This document shows positions 7,017-15,734 of a stretch of 42,971 nucleotides of DNA, in pieces. Each line of letters opens with the position of its first letter. The first letter of the stretch is position 1. The notes under the pieces are model-generated. The model searched no databases. It worked only from the letters and a program-made list of their open reading frames with translations, and was not told the origin of the DNA. The stretch is from a virus. Made by a program: the position numbers and the translations under genes. Location of the stretch: IMG/VR virus record IMGVR_UViG_3300037459_000089, positions 1-42,971 of that record. One strand, written 5' to 3'.

Positions 7017-9232
7017 TATACCGGCCTCACATCCAAGTCGAGCGCGTCGGTCGAATACCCCGACCGAGTCTCGTCGTAGTGATAATGATGCCCCGTCACG
7101 ACCGAGCGGACAGTCGGACGCGATAGAGCGGTTTGGTCCAGCTCGACTAGTGTGCCGATCGGCTCCGGCATTTCGAGTCCGACCCGCGAGACTTTCAATC
7201 GTATACGATCACGGCCGTACCAAACCGCGGCAAGTTGTGCGACGTGCCGGAGAATATGCGTGTCATTTCGCAGCTCGCGACCGGTTTCCGTAACGAGCCG
7301 CCCCTCGTCGTCGATCGCGGAAACCGTGCCTTGTACGATATGCCACAAATGCGCGTCCGGAACTTGGATCAGCATCGTACGCCGTTGAGCCCCGCGATTG
7401 AGCCCGGAAAGATCGAGGACGACGCGCGGTCGGTTGTACGTCTTGACGTTCACCGTCACGAGCAACGCGCGATGATCGAACACGGGTTTCGTCGACGAGT
7501 CGCCGACAAAATCCGGTTTTCCAAGAACGTGCGCCGCGTGACGAAAGCGTACCTCGATCAGACCGTCGCCGTCGTGCAAGTGTAGGTCGGCCGACACGTC
7601 CGGTAGCGCCTTGAAGTCCGACCGCGTTTGATTCTTATATACCTCGCCGGGTTTCGGCGTGTTCGATACGTCGATAAAAATTTCGTCGCTCGGCGTGTCG
7701 TCGGCTTTTTGCCAACCGACCAGCGCGAACGACCTCGCGAACCGTTTGTTCGCGCGTTCGGCCGTGCGGTCGGTCAAGTCCGGCAACGTCAAGAACTTTT
7801 GAAAACGTATCGTCGGGTCGAACGTCGGCCCGTTGATCTCGGAGTCGATCCGCGCGTCGTCATCCGTCGCCGGGTGCAGCTTGCGTATGAGCGGGTCCGG
7901 GCCGGTCGTTTGCCAGTCGAATCGTTTTGTTTGATCCGGCGGCTCGGCTTGCGAGTCGACCATCCTGAAGACTGCGTACGCTTCTTTGTGTTTGTCAGTA
8001 CGGCGGGTCGCGTCGTCCGCGTTATCGTACGCCACACGTTGCGACGACGTCGCCACCAGCATAAGCCGCGCGAAATTGTGCGACGATTCGAGTTTCGTCC
8101 CGCCGGCCGTGAACATAACTTGCATTGGTTCGCCAGTTACGACGATACGCTCGACACGTTGCGCGTGTTCGTTGCGAACCTCGACGTCGACGTCGGCTTG
8201 GCCGACATAGTCGACCGGCGTCCGGTTCGGATTCGCCGGAACCGTGACCGTCCCGAACGGCGTGCCGGATTCGTCCAATTCCAAATCGTCTTCGAGCATC
8301 GAGAACACGCGGATTCGTACCGGCGCGGACGTCGGCAATCCTGTCACGACGGTCGTGTCGTATTCCAGCACGGCCGAAAGTCCGCGACGTCGGTCAATGA
8401 TCGCTCGAATAATGTCGAGCACGGATCGACCCGCGACGCGGATCGGAAACGTCATCGCGTCGAGATACCCCAAAACGCCGGCGGAGCCGTCGAGTGTGAA
8501 CAGCGGCTCGGTCTCGTCGACGTACCCGTTTGGCGGCACCGTCCAGTGTAGCAACGCCTCGATTATCTGCCGATGCGTCCAGCGATACCCGGTCGTTGTT
8601 TCTAGTTCGTTCCCGAAACCGTACACGGCCGGCAACGTCGGCGGCCCGGTCGCTACCAGCCGATGCGTCGAGCGGTTGCCGAGCACGCCCGGCCCTTTCT
8701 GGTTCCGTGCGTTGAAGTCGAGAACGTCGGTCAACGAATCGAACAACGTCTCGTCGGTCGGTCCGAGTCCGTCGTGAAACATCGGCGAGTCGATCATCCG
8801 GCGAGCCCCGAGAAAATACTCAAGCCCCGCACACTCGAACGATCGCTCGCCGCCTTGCCGTCTCGGCGCCGTGTATCCCGCGATCGTGTCGCCGAGTGCG
8901 ATTGCGTCGCCGGTCATAAAACCGACAAATGATGAGAACGGAACGAGCGGTTCGTCGGACATTATCCGCACGCAAAAGTACAAGCCGGCGAACACCCCGG
9001 CGGTTTGTCGTTGAAACGCCGTACCGAATTCTTGTGCGATACTTCCGAAAAGATATCGAAAGTTGCATTTCGTCGCGCTGTGTAGTGACAACACGTCGGC
9101 GGCGATCGGTTCGAGTTTCGGAGATAGATTCCACGGGTCGCCCCACTTGACGCGCGTGTGAACGTCGACAAAGTATCGCGGCTTTCCCGGCGCACTTACA
9201 CGGGTCGACGTCGTCGTGACTCTATTGCTCAT
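7016..9232 (-). CDS. Tail hub / baseplate-like protein, 738 aa
   Basis: The start is fixed by an ATGA overlap at 9229-9232. At 738 residues this is the largest protein of the tail-tip block. It includes FRYLFGSI near residue 56, a helix with VLDIIRAIIDRRRGL followed by a beta strand (AVLEYDTT), and many short beta blocks. This pattern resembles the hub proteins that close siphophage tail tubes, which often carry a helix of the form xxxII followed by a strand, but sequence alone does not prove it. Order after the tape measure and small baseplate genes fits a tail hub. Confidence 0.5.
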   Translation of the reverse strand: MSNRVTTTSTRVSAPGKPRYFVDVHTRVKWGDPWNLSPKLEPIAADVLSLHSATKCNFRYLFGSIAQEFGTAFQRQTAGVFAGLYFCVRIMSDEPLVPFSSFVGFMTGDAIALGDTIAGYTAPRRQGGERSFECAGLEYFLGARRMIDSPMFHDGLGPTDETLFDSLTDVLDFNARNQKGPGVLGNRSTHRLVATGPPTLPAVYGFGNELETTTGYRWTHRQIIEALLHWTVPPNGYVDETEPLFTLDGSAGVLGYLDAMTFPIRVAGRSVLDIIRAIIDRRRGLSAVLEYDTTVVTGLPTSAPVRIRVFSMLEDDLELDESGTPFGTVTVPANPNRTPVDYVGQADVDVEVRNEHAQRVERIVVTGEPMQVMFTAGGTKLESSHNFARLMLVATSSQRVAYDNADDATRRTDKHKEAYAVFRMVDSQAEPPDQTKRFDWQTTGPDPLIRKLHPATDDDARIDSEINGPTFDPTIRFQKFLTLPDLTDRTAERANKRFARSFALVGWQKADDTPSDEIFIDVSNTPKPGEVYKNQTRSDFKALPDVSADLHLHDGDGLIEVRFRHAAHVLGKPDFVGDSSTKPVFDHRALLVTVNVKTYNRPRVVLDLSGLNRGAQRRTMLIQVPDAHLWHIVQGTVSAIDDEGRLVTETGRELRNDTHILRHVAQLAAVWYGRDRIRLKVSRVGLEMPEPIGTLVELDQTALSRPTVRSVVTGHHYHYDETRSGYSTDALDLDVRPV

Positions 9233-11073
9233 TTGACCAGCTCCCGGCGAGACTTGGAGCCTCTCGCAATGAACACCCGCGGAGCCGGGTCCGATTGTGT
9301 AATTACGACCAGTGTCAAAGTATGAACGTCCGTGTTTGTCGACGCGACGCCGGAGAGCCGGGTCCGAACTATGACTTTCAAAACGTCCGGGGCACCGCCG
9401 GCGGGTAGTCCGGCCCACGTGTGCACGAGTTGAATTGATCCGCGTTGTTTGCCGATCGGAACCGTAACCGTTGGAGCCGTTAGCGGGTCCGGAGCCGGCG
9501 GCGGAGCGTCGTCGCCGATCGCGATCCACAATGCGAACTCGTCGGCACGGTCCGGATCGTCCGGCGGCGCGTCGTACACGGCGGAGATCGTGCCGCCGTT
9601 GATTGCCGTTTGCGCCGCGACGATAGAGTGCGGCGCCGACGGGATCGGAGTTGCCAGCACGTCGCCGGCGACAAGGCGAAACGCCGCCGTCGCTTGATCG
9701 CCCTTGCCCATATTGGCGATATGCAAACTCCGGAGCCCGAAACGGTTTCGCCGGACGATCAAAAGATTGTGAACGCCGGTACCCGTAAGTGCCGGCGTCG
9801 TGATAGGAAAGCCCGTGAACGTGCCGAACGGCGTGTCGACTTCCGGGTCCGGAATCGTGTCGATCGAGTGATAGACCTCGAACACGTCGTCGGTTTCTTC
9901 GAGTTGCCAAACGCCGCGACCGTCGTCCGTCTTGAGTGCCCGCAAGTTGAACGCCGTCTTGCCGGCGTCGGCCGCCGCCGCCCGGATAACCCATAGACCG
10001 CGACCGCCGTCCGCCGCGATAAAGTCGAGAACGTTAAATTCGCCGCGACCTTGATCCGCCCGGCCGGTTTCCCGAACCGCGTATGCCCCGCGACCGGCGT
10101 CGAGATAGCCGTTCAAGTGCGGAACCGTCTCGTTTCCGGCTCCGATTCCGAACGACCCCTTGCCCTCGTCGGCCGGAATCAGCCGGATCGCGAACCGTCC
10201 GGAGCCGTTGTCGTCGCGAGTTTGTTTCACGTGAAACGAGCCGCGGCCGGCGTCGTCCCGCGTTATGATGCCCATATCGAACGACGATCGCCCTTGATCC
10301 GCCCGACCGGCGTCGCGGATCGCGAACGCCCCGCGACCTTGATCTCGTGAATCGGGGAAAAACGCCGCCGATCGAGGAACAAAACCAATGCTGGCGGCCG
10401 GCGGCACGACGTCTAAAATGCCGAGGTCGAGACCGACCCGGAACTCGTCGAGAAACCCGTCGATACCATGTAACCCGGAATGATGCCCGTCGAGCAACGC
10501 GGCGCCGACGTGCAGCGTGTGCGTTGACAAATCACACGGCACGAACGGCTCGGTCGCGACACCCGACCAGCCGTCTTGATCTCCGTCGTGATAAAAGAAA
10601 AACGCCCCGGCGGACGCGCCGGATTCGGACCGCGCCAACGCGATATGATGCCAACCGCCGAACATTACGTGAACCAACGTCGATTGAAAATCCACCACGT
10701 CGACCCCGGCCCGGCGCCAGCGTATCCGATACCGCGTGCCGACACTCCCGGTCGTCCAGTTGATGCCGAAAAAGTTGTCCGGGTTGAGATACCACGAAAA
10801 CAAGTGCGCACGCGACACGGCGTAGACCCAAAAGTCGATCAAAAATTCACCGACGCCGAAATTGAAATCGAACGACGGCGAGATCGTACACGCACCCGCG
10901 ACGCCGAAAGAGTGCATCGACGACGGTCCGAACTTTGTTTGCACGTCGGACAACGCGCCGTGTACCGTGATCGTTTTTGGCGAACCGCCGACCGCCGAGT
11001 CGATGATTTGTTTGGAACCTACCGGCCCGTTGAATTCGAGAAGTAGTTTCGTTTTTGCGTCGTTCTCAGACAC
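9229..11073 (-). CDS. LamG-like tail protein with GRG repeats and Fn3-like end, about 614 aa
   Basis: Two GTG codons are possible starts (11077-11079 and 11071-11073); AGGAG is better spaced from the second. Residues 1-220 look like a LamG/concanavalin-type jelly roll (DFWVYAVSRAH, GGWHHIALARSES, IDGFLDEFRVGLD). Residues about 235-390 hold about ten imperfect repeats of 14-17 residues built on [DA]-x-GRG-x-[FWY]-x-[VIL]-R. The C-terminal part resembles fibronectin-III-like modules (VHNLLIVRRNRFGLRSL) and has one LVAGDVLA element. The same repeats fill the neck gene at 17701-19086. Role: probably adhesion at the tail tip, by domain logic. Confidence 0.7.
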   Translation of the reverse strand: MSENDAKTKLLLEFNGPVGSKQIIDSAVGGSPKTITVHGALSDVQTKFGPSSMHSFGVAGACTISPSFDFNFGVGEFLIDFWVYAVSRAHLFSWYLNPDNFFGINWTTGSVGTRYRIRWRRAGVDVVDFQSTLVHVMFGGWHHIALARSESGASAGAFFFYHDGDQDGWSGVATEPFVPCDLSTHTLHVGAALLDGHHSGLHGIDGFLDEFRVGLDLGILDVVPPAASIGFVPRSAAFFPDSRDQGRGAFAIRDAGRADQGRSSFDMGIITRDDAGRGSFHVKQTRDDNGSGRFAIRLIPADEGKGSFGIGAGNETVPHLNGYLDAGRGAYAVRETGRADQGRGEFNVLDFIAADGGRGLWVIRAAAADAGKTAFNLRALKTDDGRGVWQLEETDDVFEVYHSIDTIPDPEVDTPFGTFTGFPITTPALTGTGVHNLLIVRRNRFGLRSLHIANMGKGDQATAAFRLVAGDVLATPIPSAPHSIVAAQTAINGGTISAVYDAPPDDPDRADEFALWIAIGDDAPPPAPDPLTAPTVTVPIGKQRGSIQLVHTWAGLPAGGAPDVLKVIVRTRLSGVASTNTDVHTLTLVVITQSDPAPRVFIARGSKSRRELVK

Positions 11074-11164
11074 GGACACACGCTCCTATTTCATCGCCTC
11101 GATTTCCGAAGTTGTGTAGAATGTCTCGACTATGAACCGTCACGGATGACCACGCCATCGTCAT
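11066..11164 (-). CDS. Possible 32-aa leader ORF upstream of the LamG protein
   Basis: An ATG at 11162-11164 is preceded by GGAGG at ideal spacing and opens a 32-codon frame that ends just inside the start of the LamG-repeat gene. The product (MTMAWSSVTVHSRDILHN...) has no known domain. It fills the only real gap in the tail block, just after a terminator-like hairpin. It may be a genuine microprotein or a leader that couples translation to the next gene. Confidence 0.4.
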   Translation of the reverse strand: MTMAWSSVTVHSRDILHNFGNRGDEIGACVRV

Positions 11165-11206
11165 AACCGTCCTCCAGCGCCTGACATACTTCCGTAGTTG
11201 AGCCGC

Positions 11207-11228
11207 AAAATCCCGGCACGCGGCCGGG
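11207..11228 (-). terminator. Intrinsic terminator in the tail block
   Basis: Read on the minus strand this is CCCGGC, loop CGCGT, GCCGGG, then ATTTT. The six-pair stem is perfect but the T-tract is short. It lies 12 bases after the stop of the 346-residue tail protein and before the 32-codon ORF, so it could cut transcript levels between the distal tail genes and the tail-tip genes. Confidence 0.6.
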
Positions 11229-11239
11229 TGTGTGGTTTC

Positions 11240-12280
11240 CTATGCAGTCTCGAACGACCAAGTCAAATGATTATAGATATTCGGCCGACCAGTCTCGCCG
11301 GCGACGATCCACCGCTCGAACCAAATCGCCACACCTTCCAAAGTATTGAAGTCGCCGAGTATGATCGCCTCGGCGTCCGTGATCGGCACGACCCAAGTGC
11401 GGCCGGTCGGTTGCGTCGACTCATCGGCGATCGTTTGAATGTTCCCGGCCGGTTGCGAACTCAGCGTCTCGATCGCAAGCATAGTCGGCGGAATCGCGTC
11501 GCAAGTGTCCGTCGTGACGCCGGCGTCGGCCGACGTTCCCATTTGACCGCGACCGGCCGCCGGAATCGTCAACGTCGAGTCGGTCCGACTAAAGTAGTTC
11601 GCGATTTCGCGGACGGTTCCGCCGGAGTCACGGATCAAAACCATTCCCGCGTCCGGCCAGTCGGCGAACGTGTCGCTCGTGACGATCGTGCCGGCTCCGG
11701 CGCCCGCCAGTTGCGTCGTTTGCGACCCGGCTTGTGTGCCCTGCACTTTCATTTTGACCTTGAGCGTTTTAACGTCCGTCAAGCCTTGATTGCGGAACCC
11801 GGCTGACCAGTATTCCTTGTCGCCGGTAACACGCTCCGCGTCGGATACGTCGTCGTGCGAGAACAACGTCGGCTTGACCTCGTTCACCGTAATTACGGCA
11901 GACCCGGTCAACGCCGTCGCGTCGTCGCGTGTGACGATAATCCGTTGATTCTTGTCCGCGCCTTGGATTTGCTTTTGCTCGCCGTTCGCGATCGACACCG
12001 CAGCTCCGACCGAACCGCCCGGCGGAGTCCAAGTGATCGACGTCGCGTCGACTGCCGTGATCGTCCCGGTTCCCGTGTTGCCGTTCCCGTCGCCGATTCT
12101 GTCGATCGTGAACGCCGCGCCGATAACGAACGTCGGGGACGCGGCTTTGACAAACTCGACGACAGTCGCCGACATATAGTTTCCCAGTGACAAGAGTATG
12201 TCGGTTTGTACGCCCAAGTGCGTTGTCGCACCCATGACTCGGACCTCGACCGCGTCGGTCCCGGTTTTTGCGTCTGCCAT
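11240..12280 (-). CDS. Tail structural protein, 346 aa
   Basis: The start at 12278-12280 is preceded by GGAGCTTTAAT and lies 2 bases from the previous stop. The sequence is Thr/Gly/Ala-rich and beta-type, like tail tube and baseplate proteins (TGTGTITAVDATSITW, FAAWP-like blocks, IYNHLTWSFETA at the end). It follows a fibronectin-III-like protein and small baseplate genes. No enzyme motif is visible. It might be a distal tail or tail-tip protein; assignment rests on position and composition. Confidence 0.55.
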   Translation of the reverse strand: MADAKTGTDAVEVRVMGATTHLGVQTDILLSLGNYMSATVVEFVKAASPTFVIGAAFTIDRIGDGNGNTGTGTITAVDATSITWTPPGGSVGAAVSIANGEQKQIQGADKNQRIIVTRDDATALTGSAVITVNEVKPTLFSHDDVSDAERVTGDKEYWSAGFRNQGLTDVKTLKVKMKVQGTQAGSQTTQLAGAGAGTIVTSDTFADWPDAGMVLIRDSGGTVREIANYFSRTDSTLTIPAAGRGQMGTSADAGVTTDTCDAIPPTMLAIETLSSQPAGNIQTIADESTQPTGRTWVVPITDAEAIILGDFNTLEGVAIWFERWIVAGETGRPNIYNHLTWSFETA

Positions 12281-12282
12281 GA

Positions 12283-12786
12283 TTAAAGCTCCGTAATTGT
12301 GACCGTGTTTGCGCCGGCGTTGAACGCGAACTTGCACGCCAACGCCGGCGGGTGTCGTTCGGCCCGGACGTTGACCACGACCGCCGCCGACGCCCCGCCT
12401 AGTTTGTTTTTTGCCGTGACTCGAAAGCTCGTGTCGGCGTCGTCCGCGACGACCGGCACGGAAAATTCGGCGGAACCGTCGTCCGGCAACGTCGCGAACT
12501 CCGCCCAAGAACCGTCGAATTTCTCGACGACATACTCGCTCGCACCCGGCGACGCCGGCCAGCGTATCAGCGCCGACCCGTTCGGCGTTTTGCTCGGCGA
12601 ACCGTCGTCGACAACCTCGAACACGTCACCGTCGACCGCCGAGACCCTCGCCGTCGTGCCGAGCGTTTCGAGAATCGGAATCGAGTTCCGATAAACCGTG
12701 AACGTTACCGGCGGCGGCGCGGCCGACGAGAATACCAGCTCGACCGCCGAGCGTCCGAGTTGTCGCTTGTTGAGTGTAACGGTCAT
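12283..12786 (-). CDS. Fibronectin-III-like tail protein, 167 aa
   Basis: The ATG overlaps the previous stop as ATGA. Two beta-sandwich-like halves are visible; the pattern IRWPASPGASEYVVEKFDG, then FRVTAKNKLGGAS, is typical of fibronectin type III modules (a Trp/Pro strand, a conserved Tyr, and a G-A-S end). Such modules are common in phage tail proteins and bind carbohydrate or other surfaces weakly. It is coupled to the small zinc protein upstream and lies in the distal tail block. Confidence 0.65.
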   Translation of the reverse strand: MTVTLNKRQLGRSAVELVFSSAAPPPVTFTVYRNSIPILETLGTTARVSAVDGDVFEVVDDGSPSKTPNGSALIRWPASPGASEYVVEKFDGSWAEFATLPDDGSAEFSVPVVADDADTSFRVTAKNKLGGASAAVVVNVRAERHPPALACKFAFNAGANTVTITEL

Positions 12787-12965
12787 AAGCTCAAAGCCTT
12801 AGAACCGAACAGCGCGTCAAATGCCCGTTGCCGCTCGATCTCCGCCGGCGTAGGTGGCAAGCAATAATCGTGCGCACTCTCGCCGGCGGCGCGGCAAGTG
12901 TCGCACAACATATCGTGTCCGGTCCGTCCGTCTTTGAGTCCGCAGCCTATGCAGTTTGTACTCAT
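12783..12965 (-). CDS. Small zinc-binding-like protein, 60 aa
   Basis: The start shares bases with the previous stop (TGATG at 12963-12967), and the gene ends in an ATGA overlap. CIGCGL, a His in the intervening loop and CDTCRAAG provide two CxxC pairs about 18 residues apart, a compact zinc-ribbon layout. A third cysteine follows in HDYCLPP. The position inside a tail operon is unusual for a zinc protein. The function is unknown. Confidence 0.65.
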   Translation of the reverse strand: MSTNCIGCGLKDGRTGHDMLCDTCRAAGESAHDYCLPPTPAEIERQRAFDALFGSKALSL

Positions 12966-13384
12966 CAGCTCGTATCCACCATAGTCACAAAAATCGTGAT
13001 CCAGTAATCGCCGGCTCCGGACAACAAACCTCCGACGTACGTGCCGACTTTCGCCGGGTTCGGCGCCCCGTCAACCTCCGGAGGAATGTCGACCGCAATG
13101 ATTCCGACGCCGGCCGTGCTCCGCCCGTAGTCGTCAACGACCGTGACAAACGTGCCGGCGAGATCGCGGAGTATCTTTAGTTTCGCTTCGAGTGCCACAC
13201 CGTCGACGGCGACGACGTCTTGTACGGCTCGGTGCGTCGAATCGTCGCCCGACGTTCCGTGTTCGATCACCACAACGCCGTCCGTGTTCGCCCGCCGATG
13301 CGTGGCGACCTTTTTTGACTTCGACCGGAACCCGGACAATCTGAAAAAGTCGACCGCACCGATTTTCGCTCCGCCGTGTGCCAT
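12965..13384 (-). CDS. Distal tail / baseplate-associated protein, 139 aa
   Basis: The gene lies immediately after the tape measure (9-base gap) and ends in a TGATG overlap. The N terminus is basic, and the centre has DDSTHRAVQDVVAVDGVALEA, a pattern suggesting a tail-tip component that docks through short helices. The C terminus is a strand-rich segment (GGLLSGAGDYWITIFVTMV). The family is not recognised. A position directly after the tape measure is classical for distal tail or baseplate proteins. Confidence 0.6.
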   Translation of the reverse strand: MAHGGAKIGAVDFFRLSGFRSKSKKVATHRRANTDGVVVIEHGTSGDDSTHRAVQDVVAVDGVALEAKLKILRDLAGTFVTVVDDYGRSTAGVGIIAVDIPPEVDGAPNPAKVGTYVGGLLSGAGDYWITIFVTMVDTS

Positions 13385-13393
13385 AACTACGCC

Positions 13394-14920
13394 CTACCTT
13401 ATCTGCAACATCGACTCCGAACTTTGCGGCGTCGACGGCGCCGGCACGTTCGGGCCCTTTAGCCGGACGTTTGTCGCTTTGTTGTTCGCGGTGTTCTCGA
13501 CGGCGTTCGTTTGCTTAATTGATTCTGCAAGAATGCTCATATTCGTCCCGTTCAGCCGCTCTATAGCTTCCATCATCCGGGTAATCATTTCAGCCCCGCC
13601 GAGTTGCCCCTCGATCATTTGACGCGAGTTGCCGCGAAAGTTATTCGCGAGCGTCCCGCCCGAAACGGCAAAGTCGATCATCGTGCGCGGGTCCGTGCCG
13701 ATCAAATCCATAATCTCAAGCACGCCTTGTAAGAAAGCGTTTTCGATTTCCGCAAACACTATGTCGCCGAACCCGCCGGCTTGCGCCTTTGCGCGCAGCG
13801 TCGTCGCGATCGCACGCTCGACACTCTCTTGCATTTCGTCGTGTAACCCGGCCGCTTGGTCGATCAGTGCCTCGCCGGCTCTCGTTCGCCTCGACGTTTC
13901 CGTCACCCCGAGAACCGCCGACGACTCGACGATCGCGATCCGGCGTTGTAAGAACGATTTGCTCGTGCCGGTCAGCTCACGTGCCTCCATAAGCGCAGCC
14001 TTGATTTCGTCGATCGCTTGTTTTCGGAGTTGAATCGAGATCGAGCCGGTCAGTGCTTCTTGATCGCCGCCGAGTAGCTTTCGCTTTTCGTCCGTTCCCA
14101 AAGCGAGAAATTGCTCGATCCCCTGTCCGACCGTTTGCTCGCGGAAAAAACCTTGTTTGCCTAGTTGCTTCAAGAACGCTTGCACTTGCGTTCGGGTGCG
14201 TTGCGGGTTCGGCGAGCCGACCGTCGCCCCGCCGACCGTCGCGAGCAAGTCCTCGATAAACACGGCCGGTTGCGAGAACGTACCCTCGTCAAACGCCGTT
14301 TTGAGCGGGTCGATCGTCACACCGGCGATTTGTCCGATCGTCGCTTTCGCCTTGACCGACGCAACGCCGAGAATGTTTATCAGCTCGCCGACCGTTCCAA
14401 ATTCTTTGGACAACGCCCGCAAGTCGGAGATCGCGACGGCGACCTCAACCGGTTGTTCCTCGACGCGGAACACCGTCGCGACCTGTTTCGCCTCCTTTTG
14501 CGTGCCCCCGGCCGACTCGACGTTGAATAGAATATCGCCGGCTTGTTGTTCGGTGAGTCCGGTCGCGATCGCGATCTCGTTCGACAACGCCGCTCGCCGC
14601 TCGAAACCCGCGACCGTGTCGGACAATTGCAATAGTTTTTTAGTTGTCTCGATACCCGCCTCGATCCGATCGAACGCCAGTCGCGCCCGATCGTCGACGG
14701 CCGTGAGCATTTTGACGACACCGCCGACCGCAGCTCCAAGCGAGATCATTCCGCCGAGTTTGCTTGTGAGTGCGTCGAGACCGCCGCCGGCCTTTTTTCC
14801 GGCTTCCCCCGTCTCTTTAAGTTTCGCGTTTTGCTCGGTCAGCTTCGCATTGACTTTCGACAATTCTTCGAGAACCGCTTGCGCGTCGGCCCCCATTTTA
14901 TACATGATCGCTTTCGCCAT
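13394..14920 (-). CDS. Tail tape measure protein, 508 aa
   Basis: This is the longest mostly helical protein of the tail block. It has an N-terminal coiled coil (AVLEELSKVNAKLTEQNAKL), a short Gly/Ala hydrophobic segment (MISLGAAVGGVV), and long helical stretches poor in Cys and Pro up to a flexible C terminus. It lies directly after the tail-assembly chaperone genes, as expected for a tape measure. If tail length scales at about 1.5 angstrom per residue, 508 residues predict a short tail of roughly 75 nm. The start ATG is 4 bases from the stop of the 36-codon frame. Confidence 0.8.
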   Translation of the reverse strand: MAKAIMYKMGADAQAVLEELSKVNAKLTEQNAKLKETGEAGKKAGGGLDALTSKLGGMISLGAAVGGVVKMLTAVDDRARLAFDRIEAGIETTKKLLQLSDTVAGFERRAALSNEIAIATGLTEQQAGDILFNVESAGGTQKEAKQVATVFRVEEQPVEVAVAISDLRALSKEFGTVGELINILGVASVKAKATIGQIAGVTIDPLKTAFDEGTFSQPAVFIEDLLATVGGATVGSPNPQRTRTQVQAFLKQLGKQGFFREQTVGQGIEQFLALGTDEKRKLLGGDQEALTGSISIQLRKQAIDEIKAALMEARELTGTSKSFLQRRIAIVESSAVLGVTETSRRTRAGEALIDQAAGLHDEMQESVERAIATTLRAKAQAGGFGDIVFAEIENAFLQGVLEIMDLIGTDPRTMIDFAVSGGTLANNFRGNSRQMIEGQLGGAEMITRMMEAIERLNGTNMSILAESIKQTNAVENTANNKATNVRLKGPNVPAPSTPQSSESMLQIR

Positions 14921-14924
14921 GATC

Positions 14925-15035
14925 TCACCGCCAAGTGTGCAAAGTCTGAATTTCCGCGATCGTCGGAGCGTACGTCGGGTCGAGTCCCGAGACCCAAAGT
15001 TGCAGTTTATTCATTTTGAAGCGTACCCTACTCAT
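14925..15035 (-). CDS. Frameshift extension of the tail-assembly chaperone (or 36-aa protein)
   Basis: This 36-codon frame begins at an ATG embedded in the A10 run at the end of the 232-residue gene and ends 4 bases before the tape measure. It can be read as a separate protein via an ATGA overlap, or as the minus-one frameshift extension of its neighbour, giving a 268-residue fusion, as gpG/gpGT in lambda. Its length is short for such an extension. The location between tube and tape-measure genes is exactly where this device is found. Confidence 0.65.
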   Translation of the reverse strand: MSRVRFKMNKLQLWVSGLDPTYAPTIAEIQTLHTWR

Positions 15036-15730
15036 TTTTTTTTTCCGAGTGCCGCGTTCCCGATCAGCATCACATTCGGATAATCGCAAACGGCACGGAC
15101 ACCGTCGCGCAATGCCGTCACGTCGAACAGCTCCAACGCCCGAACCTCGTCGCCGCTTATTCGATAGTTGAGTTGCAAAGCCATCACGACCGTTGAGACG
15201 CAATCGTCCCAAGTCATTTCCGGCTCGCGTTGCCCGCGCTTGTCCGTCATTTGAAACCAAATCTTTTCCGCCCGTTCCCATAGCTCGACGTGTTGCGGGT
15301 GCGGTTTCATGCACGACGCGCCGGACGGCTCTATTCCGAACGTCATCGGCAAAATGTTTTCGCCCGTCCATTTCCTAGCGACGCCGACCGTCCACGACTC
15401 GCCGTCGATGCACCGAACGGCGTGCCCGTCGCACGTCGCGCCCCGTTGAAAGTCACGCGGCGCCGGCCGGTCGGCGAGAAACCAGCCGACCCAATACCGG
15501 CCGACTTGCACCCACTTTTGCCGATCCGGGTAGTAGCCGACCGGCGTCGGGTTGTGCGGCGTGTGCAGCGCTTGCTCGGTCAGCGTCCACACGTGCCCGC
15601 GTGTTTCGTCCGGACCCCGCTCGACGCCGACGATCGAGGAGACCAGCTCCGGCGGGTGTGGAAACTTCAGTACAGTCGCGACGGCCGCCTTGTCCGGTAT
15701 CTGCGTCGAGAAATATAGAAAACTCGCCAT
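15032..15730 (-). CDS. Tail assembly chaperone, 232 aa
   Basis: The gene lies between the tail tube and tape-measure genes. The C-terminal third (WDDCVSTVVMALQLNYR, then ISGDEVRALELFD) is helical and resembles phage tail-assembly chaperones. The N-terminal part is beta-rich (WTLTEQALHTP, VQVGRYWVGWF). The gene ends in codons GGA AAA AAA AAA TGA, a run of ten A that is an ideal minus-one slippery site. The ATG lies 4 bases from the previous stop. Assignment rests on position, C-terminal pattern and the slippery end. Confidence 0.65.
   Translation of the reverse strand: MASFLYFSTQIPDKAAVATVLKFPHPPELVSSIVGVERGPDETRGHVWTLTEQALHTPHNPTPVGYYPDRQKWVQVGRYWVGWFLADRPAPRDFQRGATCDGHAVRCIDGESWTVGVARKWTGENILPMTFGIEPSGASCMKPHPQHVELWERAEKIWFQMTDKRGQREPEMTWDDCVSTVVMALQLNYRISGDEVRALELFDVTALRDGVRAVCDYPNVMLIGNAALGKKK
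15035..15044 (-). promoter_or_regulatory. A10 slippery site for minus-one frameshifting
   Basis: On the minus strand the end of the chaperone gene reads GGAAAAAAAAAATGAG. Zero-frame codons are GGA AAA AAA AAA TGA; slipping back one base gives AAA ATG AGT and opens the 36-codon frame. Any A AAA AAA heptamer in the run would support this. RNA polymerase slippage could give the same fusion. Confidence 0.7.
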
Positions 15731-15734
15731 TTTG

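Noticed and set aside
7628-8551. Long plus-strand open frame (about 307 codons)
   Set aside because: It is Arg/Val-rich and antisense to the tail-hub gene; such shadows are common in this G+C-rich genome.
14157-15083. Plus-strand frame of 308 codons, Ser/Pro/Ala-rich
   Set aside because: It is antisense to the tape measure gene and has only low-complexity composition.
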